Source: Aphrophora alni (Eukaryota > Arthropoda > Insecta > Hemiptera > Aphrophoridae). From it: 64,000 bases of DNA. Within the stretch, counting starts at the first letter, position 1; each line of letters starts with the position of its first letter. A program made the position numbers and the translations under genes. The notes under the pieces were generated by a model, which was given only the letters and a program-made list of their open reading frames with translations, searched no databases and had not been told where the DNA came from. The stretch lies in the NCBI GenBank assembly GCA_963513935.1, contig OY740769.1, forward strand, positions 74,727,712 to 74,791,711, in the 5' to 3' direction. This document shows positions 11,876 through 22,644 of the stretch, piece after piece.

Positions 11876-12306
11876 TGATTCGTTTTCTTAGTGCTAAAGA
11901 CATGAAAGAGGCTGAAATTCATCGTTAGATCAGTGAAGTGTATAGAAAAAACACTGTGCGATGGAATTGTACAGAAATGGATGAGAACTCTTAAAGATGG
12001 CCATCCAAATGTGCATGATGGGGACCAAAGTAGGTTATTCGGTCATTACTGACGATTTGGTGCAGAAAGTTGTTGGGAAAATGAGAGAGAACTGACGCTT
12101 TACGATTTCGTTGTTATCTTATGAGTTTCCTGAAGTGTCAAGAAGTGTGCTTTATGAAATTGTGACAGAACTTTTAAATTATCAAAAGTTATGTTCTCAC
12201 TGGGTTGTCTAATGAGGTGGCAGATTTCTGTGAGGATGGTATTCAAAAGCTAATTGTACGATACGATAAGTGCCTTAGTATTGGTGGGAATTATGTAGAA
12301 AAGTGA
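11876..12306 (+). pseudogene. Second mariner transposase relic with the catalytic core deleted
   Basis: Broken frames read RFLSAKDMKEAEIHR, then ISEVYRKNTVRWN, then SVLYEIVTELLNYQKLCSHW; this is the N-terminal DNA-binding half of a SETMAR-like (irritans-type) mariner transposase. At about 12213 it jumps directly to NEVADFCEDGIQKLIVRYDK and GGNYVEK with stop 12304-12306, the family's C-terminal end. The whole DDD catalytic region between these blocks has been removed. Terminal repeats were not located. Confidence 0.75.
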
Positions 12307-12508
12307 TTATAAAGTGCAGGCTTTCATGTAAAAACAAAATTGATTAGAGAAGTTTAGGCTACTTGTTTTATTTTTATTTCAAAACTACTTAATTAAAAAC
12401 ATGCCTTGTGAAACTAAAGAAACTTTCAAGTAATTATCAAAGTAATTTTCAAATTAATTATTTCGTCCCAGCACAATCATAGATTGTTACAATTACAGTA
12501 TAGCAATA

Positions 12509-14601
12509 CAGTAGTCTTTCGGTAATCTAACACAAATGAGATCAGATAGGTGTCTAATTACCGAAAAAGCCGGATTACTGGAAGGTTAGTTAAAAACAAG
12601 GAGATAATACTGTATTATAAAATATACTTAACCTAACATGTTACAGTATGGAACACAATATAGGTATTTTAAATTCAAATTGTAAAAGGACTTAAAAAAC
12701 TTATGTATAATATGTTTCAGTCAATTCAAATCAAAATTACAAAACACAAAATTTATGAATGAAAACTATAATTATACTTAAAGAAAAATTAGGGAAAATT
12801 TTGAAATTGAAACAGCACAGACCTTTACATTATATATTTTTCAAAAAAAAGTTTAAACTTAAATTTTTTTTTTCCATTATCACATAGTCTCTTCAAAGTT
12901 AGAATTTCGCTGCTTCTCAATTTTCCTCAGCCTAGACCAAGCACGCTCTAAAAGTGCTATAGCATTGTTGTAATTAACAGTATGGGAAGGCTCAGACACA
13001 CTTTCCTCTTTTTCAAGAACAGTTTCATCATGGCTAATAAATTGATTACATTCTTCATTATCACCAACTAACCAGCTGTTGATATCACCAAGTGTAAGGC
13101 TATCACCATTGTTACTCCATAAAAGTGTGAAAGATTCTCGAAGGTCATTCAACTCAACATCATTTTCATTGATCTCTTGGTTGTCATTTTCTGAGGTACT
13201 TTTTTCTTATATTTTTCTAACAACAAGTTATCCCAACAAATTAGTGTTCCCATGAGTCTGCCAGATTAAATAAACATGTTTCACACTATCTTCCTTTAGG
13301 TATTGAATCTTTCTTCAGTTTATCACTGTTAAGAATCATGTACAGAAGACTTTTTTTGTAATTCTTTTTTTCGTATTGATACATGTAGTATAGGGAGTCG
13401 CGGGGGGGGGGGCAAAAACATCTTTTTGATATTAACTCAATTTCACCAGGATTGCCAGGAAAATTATCTAAAAGCAATAAGACCTTTTTGGGTAGATTTC
13501 TTTTTTTAGCCATTTTTCAACTGATGGGGCAAAGTTTATGTGAAAACATTAGATAACAATAATTTAGTCATCGAAGTCAGTTTTTGGTTCATGTAAATTA
13601 CAGGAAGATTAACATTTTTAATGGCTCTTGGATTTTTAGAGCCTTACCGTTCACAAGTAGATCAAGTTATGAGTGCTATTTGCAATTCTTTCTTTAGAGA
13701 CCTTATAGCCTTGAGCACTAGACTCAGCCTGATACACAAGCCCTTTTTTTTCAATAATCTCCAAAACAAACCATTTTAATCAGTGTTATATATCTGGTCT
13801 GGACTCAGTTGCATTTCTTGGATAACTTTAAAAAAATTTCTTCGTATGGCTTAATTGATGCTATATCCTAGTACAAATGAGCAAATAAATTTGATAATTT
13901 TTTTAAATTTTGTCCAGTCTTTTGAATGTTTTAGCCTGAAAATCGTCTTTTTACATTAACACTTCATAAAAATATTTAGCTTTTTCTTACAGTATCTGTC
14001 CAGATATTGAAACACTTCTATTTCTCTGAATAAATCAAGCTTAAAGACTATATTATACTTGGGGGTATTCACTCATTTTCTCCGTTTATTTGAAGCATCA
14101 TCCTTAATAAAACTCGTCTTTGTTTTTCTTAATGTCATAGTAGTTGCACGCCAATCTCCTTAATCAGTGGCTAATTGAACAAATATAGTACCCTTTTCAA
14201 GCTTATATCTTATTATCTGATTACTTATTATAAAATTATCTGATTTTTTAAAATTAAATACAATTTCATGTTTTCTTTTTTCATTTGAAGGTATTTTTAC
14301 TAACAGCACTGCAGTAACTTTTATGAAAAACAGTCAGTAATAAAATGTAAATTGTATGTACACTACTACTACTGTATAATTAAAATAAAAACAAATATTA
14401 CATAAAATAAGAAAACAAATAGAGCCAGTATTATATGACACCATCACTCACTGATGTTGAATTATTCACAATACTCTGGCCAAATACCGATACATCTAAT
14501 CCTGTGTCTCATGCACATTCAACAGGCAGGGACATGAACATTATGGCCAGATTACTAGAGTAGCCATGCTGATGAAGACCAGGATTATAGAGGGTCTACT
14601 G
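12509..14601 (-). mobile_element. Tigger/pogo-like DNA transposon, degenerate
   Basis: The ends CAGTAGTCTTTCGGTAATC (12509) and, inverted, CAGTAGACCCTCTATAATC (from 14601) are similar imperfect inverted repeats. Both are flanked by TA (12507-12508 and 14602-14603). The length is about 2.1 kb. A Tigger transposase relic is read on the minus strand inside. A run of about 11 G lies at 13401-13411. Confidence 0.75.
12880..14300 (-). pseudogene. Tigger-like transposase pseudogene
   Basis: In minus-strand frames, in order: LSPDQIYNTD followed by NGLFWRLL (the first catalytic Asp block, near 13760), KKELQIALIT, KNPRAIKNVNLPVIYMNQK (near 13600), LPKKVLLLLDNFPGNP (second catalytic Asp block, about 13450-13490), and MYQYEKKNYKKSLL, where the family has an FKxxYRKKLL motif. 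The C-terminal tail is open at 12880-13152 and acidic. These are the ordered blocks of jerky/Tigger DDE transposases. Many stops and frameshifts show it is dead. Confidence 0.75.
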
Positions 14602-14603
14602 TA

Positions 14604-15676
14604 GTTCATTTGAGTGTTTAACCCACAATTTATGTGAAGTAATCCTTCAGTCTATAGATCACCTTACACACTATGGCTATTTAACTCTAGCCATACACAT
14701 CTACAAATGAAGTTGGTAACATAGAACATAACAGCTATTTGTTATTGGCTACAATTATACAAGGTTTATATCCAACAAGGTTATTTTAATTTTACTGCAA
14801 GGACTTTTGAAACCATATTGAGTTTCCCCCTGGGTTTTAACACTAGGGTCTACTGATTTTGCTTCAGCCACTGATTAGCACAGGTATTATGCAAGTGGCA
14901 GGTATATTTAAATATGAGGAATAATATGATTTTGTTATTTTAAAACTTAAACTAACCATTAGCATCTTAATAAAATTTTTAAAACTTTAATTTACTTTTC
15001 ATAAATTGTTCTAACATCATTTCTTTAGTTTACACAAAATATTATTAAATAGCTCTTGTTATCAAATAGTTGAACAGTTTCATTAAACCTGTCTTAAAAG
15101 TTTATAGTTTTATTTGAGAGTTGCCTACCTTTAAAGAAAAAAATGGTTTACTTGTATAATTTAATCAAACATTAAGTCATGTTTAAAACATGTATCCTTG
15201 AATTCAGTTCCATTTTTGATCCCAAAGAGTGTGATTAATATAGTTTGTTATTTTAGAACATCTGTATAGTAGTTCGAATTCAGTAATAGATTCTAACATA
15301 ATGAATAGAATTATGGCTTGTCCGGTTATAATAATTACATTACCATTTTCTGTAATTTATAATTGTTTAAACAATATATTTATTCTGTAGCAATATACAT
15401 ATATGGACAACGTAGAGAAAGGAATCGAACAGTGTGCATATATTTACACTTTATTTATATAATACAGTACAAGATGACAAACGTTTCAAAGACTGAGTTA
15501 TTATCTTTCGTTGTGATATGCACACAAACTTTCCTGTTCTGTACCACGAGGGTTTATATGAGAACTAAAGATGTTTATGATCACTGGAACATCATCTTAT
15601 ATTCCATTATACAAATAAAGTGTTTATTATGGAGAATTGTAATTTCTCTTTTTTTTAGTGGTAGAAAATATGTATG
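14604..15676. other. Intergenic AT-rich DNA between two Tigger-like elements
   Basis: A 110-codon open frame (15363-15695, +) is present, but its composition is Tyr/Ile/Phe-rich, it overlaps the start of the next transposon and it matches nothing I know. It is not called as a gene. No other feature seen. Confidence 0.5.
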
Positions 15677-15678
15677 TA

Positions 15679-18145
15679 CAGTGGAAACTCGTTAATGCAA
15701 ACTAATTGGGACTGTGGTTCGGACTAACAAATCATTCAGATTATCAAACATGAACTTGTTAAAGTGTATTAATGTAAATAACTGCTGAAACATTTGAGCT
15801 AAAATGGCCTAATATTATATAGTTTTTTCTTTTATTGTCGTTTAGCACATTTCAATGACAATAGACAGTGTCAATATTTACAATATCAAACATCTAGAAC
15901 ATCATGTTTTAAGAGTGGTATTCATTAAAAAAATCAATATAACAACAAAATTATATAAAAGGATAACAAGAATGTAATTCAACCATAAAAACAACTATAA
16001 AATAACAACATATTAGGTCAAACATTTAAAACTTATATCACAAACCATTTAATCTGAGTAAAAAGCTTTTAATTTGAGCCAATTACTTAAATTAAAAAAA
16101 AAATTTAAGCTAATTGTACAGCTTCCTTAGGCAATTATTAAAAAAGATTTTATACTTAAATTACTGTTGATAGTTTTTTTTTAAACCTTACAGGTATTTG
16201 ATCTATAGAATATTTGTTTCTAGACTCTGACTGTGAATATCTTGCCTCAGTGTAACTTTTAAGATTTTCCTTGACATTTAGTAAACAGTAGTATGTAAAT
16301 ATATAAACTGGGTAATGTTATTATTTAAATATGAACAAACAGCTAACTCTTTCTGGAACATTCTTTATAGTTCTTAGTATTATTTTTTATTTTGCCAAAC
16401 AAAAACTCTTTGTGAAAACAAAAACCAGCATGTCTACACTGATACTGGCCTTTAATTTGTGCATTAAATAGGTAGTTACAATAAATCAGACAACTTGTTA
16501 CATAAATTAATTATATGACACTCCTAATTTAAACGATAATCCAAATGTATACTTTCACAGTTTTAGTGGTACAAATCTTTAAACTTCAATACTATTACCA
16601 CTGTTTAAAAACGTAGTGTTATCTGCAAGCATATAAAATAGACTCACAAGGCATATTAATAGAAAAGTCATTTACAGCCACAATAAAGAGGAAAGGGCCG
16701 AGAACTGATCCCTGTGGTATACTAATTTTTACAGTTTTAAAATTAGACTTATGTTGGCCTTGAACAACCATTTGCTGTCTCTTACTAAGATAAGACTAAC
16801 AAATTTAGTTCAATGTCTCTAATTTCATTGGAACAAAGTAATTTATGAGGAACACTGTCGAAAACTTTAGATAAGTCGACTAATGCAGCTGAAGTGTATT
16901 CTTTATTTCCAAACCTAACCTAACCTACAACTGCTTTAGTGGTGTTCAGTCCACAAAGGAAACCAAATTGTTCCCTTACAAGAGTTTACTCTGACCTGCA
17001 TAACTGTTCTTTATACAATGCTCGAAGACTCTTAAAATTGGAATTAAGTCTACAACTTGTGGGACAAAATTTATTCCCCTTTTTAAAGATTGGTACAGTT
17101 TTGGTAATTTTTAAAGCTTTTGGAAATGTACCGGTTTCTAAAGCCATATTAAAAAAGGAGGGTAGAGGTTCTACAATAAAATGAATGATTTCTTTAACTA
17201 TTTTGTTCAATAAAGTATAAAAGTCCTCACTTTGAAAAGTAGTTAGTTCTGAAACACATTTTAAAACATCTTTTGAATCAAAAGTCTTCCACTTGAAAAC
17301 AGCTCTTTCCATATTGTGAATGGAGGTTAACTTATCTAGTAATTTCAAAGCAGAACTGTAATTGTCCGATACATGCATACCATTTGTCTGCACTGCTGCA
17401 TTAATAAAATACTCATTAAAGACATTAGAATCAATAACTTTGTCATGAATTTTACAACTAACATTAGTTTCAGATTTTATAATGTTCCACACAGCTTTAC
17501 AATTATTTTGTGCATTGTCAATATAGTTTTCATTAGCAAAAAAAAAATTTCTTTTCTTTTTGAACAACTTTTTAGCTGCAATGAACTTACTTTAATATCA
17601 TTTGCTGTACCTATATAGGTACTACCTATACTCTTTTTGGACTGTTATATAATAAAATTATATAATCCCTAAATAGAAATATATCGACTATCATCCATGG
17701 CTCTTGTGCTCAATAAGTGACAGGAAGGAATGTAACATTTTTTTAAAATATCTAGGTTTTTGGCCTTTACCAATAACCAACAAAGGAAGAGAGAGTGATT
17801 TGCTCACTTTGTATCTAGGAGCTTGAGTTTCATTACGGGATGCAAGAGATTCTCTTGGTAATGAATGTCAATTTATGCCGGTCTCAGCACCATTATACAC
17901 ATCGTGCCTTGAAAATCCATTATCACAGATTATTTAAGACGTGAGGAGGGAAGGGTTGAGTGACTTTGAGTCAGATTGGATAGCTCATAATATACCACAC
18001 CAAGCAAATGTCAGCGCTATAGACTGTTCAATGAAAGATCAATTTAATTCACCCTATTTACATGTGGCATGTTACTTTATACCAAATTTACTTTACCTTG
18101 GTGATGGTCAGATTACCAGACATCCGGGTTAACAAGGTTCTACTG
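15679..18145 (-). mobile_element. Second Tigger/pogo-like element, carrying a nested retrotransposon fragment
   Basis: The ends CAGTGGAAACTCGTTAATGC (15679) and, inverted, CAGTAGAACCTTGTTAACCC (from 18145) are imperfect inverted repeats. TA lies on both sides (15677-15678 and 18146-18147). On the minus strand at 17700-17880, blocks LPRESLASRNETQAPRYKVS and LPLLVIGKGQKPRYFKKM match the core of Tigger transposases. The Tigger coding sequence stops near 17640, where a non-LTR retrotransposon fragment begins, so the retroelement most likely inserted into this transposon. Confidence 0.65.
16560..17640 (-). pseudogene. CR1/Jockey-like reverse transcriptase fragment inside the Tigger element
   Basis: The minus-strand open frame 16986-17567 encodes the region just upstream of the RT fingers: FKKKRNFFFANENYIDNAQN, KDVLKCVSELTTFQSEDF, and ALKITKTVPIFKKGNKF (the KPIPKKGD-type block). 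Farther on, other frames give ALVDLSKVFDSVPHKLL (RT motif A; the family has DLSKAFD), near 16850-16900, and [19 protein letters not shown] (motif B) near 16690-16720. The YADD block is damaged (ILYAC). It is 5'- and 3'-incomplete. Confidence 0.75.
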
Positions 18146-18373
18146 TACTTATTACACACATATTAAGTTTTCAGCTAAAAACTTGCAATTTTTGAACTTT
18201 TTTAGTTCATTAAACTGTAATCTATTGAGAAAAATATATTCTAGAAATCAGAAGTAAATGATTCATTCTAAAAGCTAGGACAATTTTAAGGCATATTCAA
18301 TTGAATTTATAAAAAACTTCACTTTTTCTAAATTAATTATACAATATGTAAAATAAAAAATAAATGTAGGCTA

Positions 18374-18526
18374 CTGTCAAACAAGGTAGAGAAAGGAAAC
18401 CCCTTGCTTCACGGAATTCATGCTGGCCCACAAACATCTGAATGGTATATATTGGTGATACTACATGGTTAGTTGTGTGGCTTGTAGCACACTGGCCAAT
18501 TCCAATTTCTCTATGTTGTCTGACTG
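18374..18526. mobile_element. Small MITE, 153 bp, TA-flanked
   Basis: CTGTCAAACAAGGTAGAGAAA at the left and, inverted, CAGTCAGACAACATAGAGAAA at the right match at most positions. TA flanks both ends (18372-18373 and 18527-18528). No coding capacity. TA duplication fits the Tc1/mariner/pogo group. Confidence 0.55.
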
Positions 18527-18607
18527 TATAACTTTAGATCTTGGACTTAAGTTTTTAAAAGAATTTAATTTATTTAAAAAAAATTAGTGGCCCAGTAAGT
18601 ATATACA

Positions 18608-19228
18608 TGATGGCTGAAAAGAAATTACCCCCAACTCATTTAAAAAATATATTTTAATTCTATTTGTGGTGGTATTCTCTTTAAGTTAGAGAGAGAACCA
18701 AAAGTAGCTAAGGTTTAGGTATTTTTATTGTTTGAGGGAGGGGGATTAATAAAGAATTTCAAATTGCATGTATAGCCTTGTGATATCTCATTTTAAATGT
18801 TTCTGTCAGGCAAGAAAAAAATGATATAAAGAAAAATATCTTAAATCATCATTTAAGACAACAGATAGAAAGTAACATAATGGGGAAGATAAACAAACCA
18901 ATTTTTTTGAAAACATTTCAATAAAGACTTTACTACTGCTTGGAGGTACAGGGAGAACAATTTGAATATTTACTATGAGGTAAGAACACATTAATGCCAT
19001 ACAAAGAGAAGTAGCATTCCAATGTAGCTTTATATATATATAAAATAACTCTTTTGGTTGCCATTTTATTTTAAAGGGTCAGATTTTAATTTTCTTTGTC
19101 ATTTTTCTTGTCTCACAGAGACATTTAAAATGAAGTATCACAAGGCTATACATACAAGGAATTTGATTTTTTTTAGCAATACCCCACATTAAAAAAAAAA
19201 AGGGGGCGGTAGTTGTTTTCAGCCACTT
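18608..19228. repeat. Long foldback (inverted repeat) element, about 620 bp
   Basis: The outer arms contain GGCTGAAAAGAAATTACC (18611) and, inverted, GGCTGAAAACAACTACC (near 19226). Longer inner arms, ATGTATAGCCTTGTGATATC at about 18770 and its complement near 19130-19160, continue through a further 50 bp with mismatches. Overall it is one large imperfect inverted repeat with an internal spacer. Target duplication not identified. Confidence 0.75.
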
Positions 19229-20058
19229 AACACATATTTACTAAAGTAAAATTCTAATTTGGTCAAAATTATAAGTAAATCTAAATAGATCCATGTATTT
19301 AATTCAATAAGTAAATCATATTTTGTTGAACATTTTGAATCTAATGTTATTTTAAAGCAGAGTTGTTTAAAAATTATTACTGTATTTATATCTCTCTTTT
19401 TAAAATTTTAAAACCTAAATAAATTATTATAAGTCAGTCAAGTTGTTAAAAGATTTTTACGAAAAGTAACTGCATATTATATGCAAATTATTAAATTTAT
19501 TGAAATGAAATTATAGCTGAAAATGCAGAGTATATTGTTTTCTCATACATAGCTATGTTATGAACTCTGCAAGTCAAATACAATGGATGTAAATAACAAT
19601 GGATTTCAATAGTATCTTCTTGAGCATTCACGTGTATTTTGGTCTAATATATCGGTTATAGATAAAACTACAATTTTATTTATATTAAATGGATCTTTTT
19701 ATAGTTCTAAAATAATTTACGAATATCTGCCAAAATAAAAGAATATACAATTACAATTTATAACAACCTATTGTAGTTATAATGTTCAATAATAGATTCA
19801 AGGTTTTATCATCCCCACAAAAATATGCTTTTTGAGTTGTTGATCTATAGGAGATGGTGACCAACAATAACTATTTAGGTGTGTTTAGTGTTATGGTTTT
19901 AAGATACGGTATTGCTTAAGAAGTGTTCTATTAATTTTTATTACTTACTCAGTTTTTAGTGTGAAACGCATGATCTAGAGTTGTCATAGTATTACTACGT
20001 GTAACTTTTGTTTATCATCTAATTTAATATAATGGTTTTAGATTGAGAAGCTTGAGAG
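19229..20058. other. AT-rich DNA, no feature seen
   Basis: No gene, terminal repeat or RNA recognised. Confidence 0.5.
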
Positions 20059-20181
20059 AAGAATAATGTAATTAGATTTAGATTTCCCACAAACGATGTA
20101 TCATAATAAGTGAGGAATGTAGGAATTTAATTCACACATAATGAAAAGTGAGTTTTAGTGCGTTCCGTTTAAATTTAAATT
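20059..20181. repeat. 123-bp direct repeat, left copy
   Basis: Nearly identical (one difference seen) to 20656-20778. It contains TTTCCCACAAACGATGTATC. The pair brackets a gypsy integrase fragment. It could be a segmental duplication made with the retroelement, or a short terminal repeat. Confidence 0.9.
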
Positions 20182-20219
20182 ATATATAGTATAAAGTAAT
20201 ATCTGGGGAATAAATGATT

Positions 20220-20556
20220 TAATTCCGGACAATCAAACCGACGATGACATAGAAAATAAATTAAGTCGAGCTATAAAAAATGTAAAGTTATCTGTTTTAA
20301 GAAATATGAAAAGAAAAAGGTATCAAGAAAATGAAACAAAGCACACATTTCAGTAGGGAGCATAGTTTATTTAAAAACCTTCTATCAAAGTAAAAAGATA
20401 CATAAAATTCAGGCTAAAATGTTGTCTAAATTTATTGGGCCATTTAGAGTCATTTATTTCTTAAATGATGTAACTGTAATAGTCCAGAATTGTAATAATC
20501 ATAATGATTGTAAAAGGATGTACATTAGCCAATTAAAAATAGCTACTATGAAATAG
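20220..20556 (+). pseudogene. Ty3/gypsy-like integrase C-terminus fragment
   Basis: One frame reads IPDNQTDDDIENKLSRAIKN and NMKRKRYQENETKHTF. After a frame change comes HKIQAKMLSKFIGPFRVIYF (from 20401), then a cysteine-containing block CKRMYISQLKIATMK ending at TAG 20554-20556. This order (basic helix, then KxxxKxxGPFxV, then CxxxHxSQLK) is the C-terminal region of Ty3/gypsy integrases. No RT, protease or catalytic DDE core was found around it. Flanked by the 123-bp direct repeats. Confidence 0.65.
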
Positions 20557-20655
20557 ATAAAGAAAATCTGGGCAGTGTTAATCTTTGTAGATTATTTGAT
20601 GTTAATAGTAAGATTAAGAAAGTATGGATATCTACAGATTGTACTTGATGTAGAT

Positions 20656-20778
20656 AAGAATAATGTAATTAGATTTAGATTTCCCACAAACGATGTATCA
20701 TAATAAGTGAGGAATGTAGAAATTTAATTCACACATAATGAAAAGTGAGTTTTAGTGCGTTCCGTTTAAATTTAAATT
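20656..20778. repeat. 123-bp direct repeat, right copy
   Basis: Second copy of 20059-20181, offset 597 bp, same orientation. Confidence 0.9.
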
Positions 20779-21780
20779 AAATGTGATTCCTTGCAAGAAA
20801 CCATAGCTGCGGGGACGAAAGGAGTGTCTGCAACCAGTGGTGACCAAAGTGATAGCCATTGACGACAAACTTCTAGGTTCTCTTTGGTGTCAGCTTAGTC
20901 ATGGATATCATCAAAAAAATCTTGCTGTATTCTGTAATTTTTCTAGAATTCTTATTTGTATTTTTTTTAAAATTATTTTCGGAGGGAGAGAATTTGTACC
21001 ATGTTTGCCTATAACTTCAATAATTTTAAAATAAATTTCTACTAAAATTCCACTAGATTTATTAAAGTAGTATGATCTGGTTCAATAACATGTTTGGGGG
21101 ATCCCCCGAGGTGGGGGTAGGTAACTCGTTTTCTTTGGGGATTATATCGACCGATGTCATGCTGGACGGAAGCCGCTTCGTGCTTTGTGTGGACCTTCAT
21201 TAGTTTTGAAGTAGGTTGAATTCGATAATCATTTTACTTTTCTGTTTTATTGTTGATTATTATAATTTCAAGTATAAATCGTAAAAAAATTATTGTATTT
21301 GAATTAAGTATTTTTAAAATTTTATTTTACACAGGGTTCACGTGAACAAGCACAAGTTCTCGATTCTTCGAAGATCCCTTAAAAAGTGACTAAAGTTGTT
21401 TCTTTTATTTTTATTTTTACGTGTCGATTGTGTATTTTGAATAAGTGTCATTTCAAAGTGAGAAACATTAATAAATTGTAGTAAACTTTACAACTTGTGT
21501 TTATTAGCAACAGTTCCTATAAATAAACTCCACTGATAAAACCTTGTACCCCAGTGAAGTATTGACAGTGGACAATACAACTACTATTGGAAATAAAATA
21601 TTTATTTTTTAAATATTAATGGTACAACAGCAAGTCTTCTATAATTGAGTGTGAATACCAATATAATAATAAAAAGAAATTAAACACTACAAATATTAAA
21701 AAGAATAGAATTCTTAAAAAAATTATCAAAAACAAAAATAAATCAAACAAACAGAAAATCAAAAAGTGAGAGACTAAAAA
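20779..21780. other. Unassigned region with a GC-richer island
   Basis: A less AT-rich stretch at 21095-21190 contains GGGGGATCCCCCGAGGTGGG, and 21330-21390 has GAACAAGCACAAGTTCTCGATTC-like inverted motifs. It may be the 5' untranslated part of the CR1-like element that follows, but nothing proves it. The 65-codon frame at 20837 is not recognised. Confidence 0.35.
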
Positions 21781-21789
21781 AAAAAAAAA

Positions 21790-22026
21790 TCCTTATTCTG
21801 TCTGATAGCCACGGTAGAGACTTTTTTCCAAATAATATCACAAAACTTGACATTGACTATCAAATTACTAACATATTCAAGCCAGTTGCCAATCTAAAGC
21901 AGGTGATATCAGGAGTCATCATTAATACAACATTATTGGTGTTAATATGTCACTAAACATCAACATTTGATAAAAGTGATTATGTTTTTGTGGTAGGGAG
22001 CACAAATGAAATTTTAATAAATCTAG
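21790..22026 (+). pseudogene. ORF1 relic with SGNH (GDSL-type) esterase motifs
   Basis: The translation LILSDSHGRDFFPNN contains the block I signature (xSDSHGR; the Ser is the nucleophile in SGNH hydrolases). After one frameshift, DKSDYVFVVGSTNEILIN follows, which corresponds to the GxND block. Esterase/SGNH domains are known in ORF1 of CR1/L2-clade elements and are thought to act with the RNA-binding ORF1 protein. The final block (DxxH) was not seen because the sequence breaks into a poly-A tract and the foldback insertion. Confidence 0.55.
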
Positions 22027-22104
22027 TGTCTACCAGTTTACTATGAATTCATGTTAAAAAAAAAAAAAAAAATCCATATCTCTGCAAGAAAACAAATGTA
22101 ATAC

Positions 22105-22214
22105 TATATTAATTTATTGATTTTTAAACGCTTATGCATTGTTTTACCAAGCTAGTATAAATACTAGCTTGGTGAAATAATGTATAAGCGTTAAAAAATC
22201 AATAAATTAATATA
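22105..22214. repeat. Perfect-like hairpin (foldback MITE), about 110 bp
   Basis: An almost uninterrupted palindrome: the left arm TAATTTATTGATTTTTAAAC to CCAAGCTAGTAT pairs with the right arm ATACTAGCTTGG to GTTAAAAAATCAATAAATTA, with only a few bases of loop near 22159-22162. It interrupts the CR1-like element. Confidence 0.9.
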
Positions 22215-22366
22215 ATTAAATATATACGTAAAGGCTGCGAGCCGAATATACAGATTAATTTCAATGTTGTTTGTTACAAGGTAATTTATCTGTTGTCATA
22301 ACTCAAAAATTGCAGCAAAAACAAATTCAAGCGAGAAGTGTATACCCAATGCTGGGAAGCGATCAA

Positions 22367-22430
22367 GGATAGCTCAGTTGGTAGAGCAATGCCAAAGGTT
22401 CTAGGTTCTATTCCCGATCTAGGTTGAAAT
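22367..22430 (+). repeat. tRNA-like segment (Pol III A and B boxes), SINE head or tRNA pseudogene
   Basis: GATAGCTCAGTTGGTAGAGC is a textbook tRNA D-arm/A box. GGTTCTAGGTTCTATTCCCG is a B box (GGTTCNANTCC-like). Only about 13 nt separate them where an anticodon arm and variable loop should be, and no acceptor stem pairs. It is therefore not a working tRNA gene; a tRNA-derived repeat or pseudogene fits better. Confidence 0.6.
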
Positions 22431-22644
22431 AATTATTTAAAAGTAATACTGACGTGTATTCCCTACAGATATGATTATAATGGGCTAAACAATGATATAT
22501 ACACTGTCGGTTTGCTCACATCTGTTTCTACAAGTGCTGGCTATCGTGTTTATGAGCGTAATGTTCTCAAAGTTTATTGTAATTAAAATCTCAATATGAG
22601 TCCGACCTGCTCTTGGTCAATCGATGAGCAGGATCTCTGGCTAT

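Noticed and set aside
15363..15695. 110-codon plus-strand ORF
   Set aside because: Low-complexity Tyr/Ile/Phe-rich composition, no recognised motif, and it runs into the terminal repeat of the Tigger-like element at 15679.
17373..17618. Plus-strand ORFs opposite the RT fragment at 17 kb
   Set aside because: Antisense shadows of the minus-strand reverse transcriptase relic.
22367..22430. Functional tRNA gene
   Set aside because: A and B boxes are too close, and there is no anticodon arm or acceptor stem pairing.
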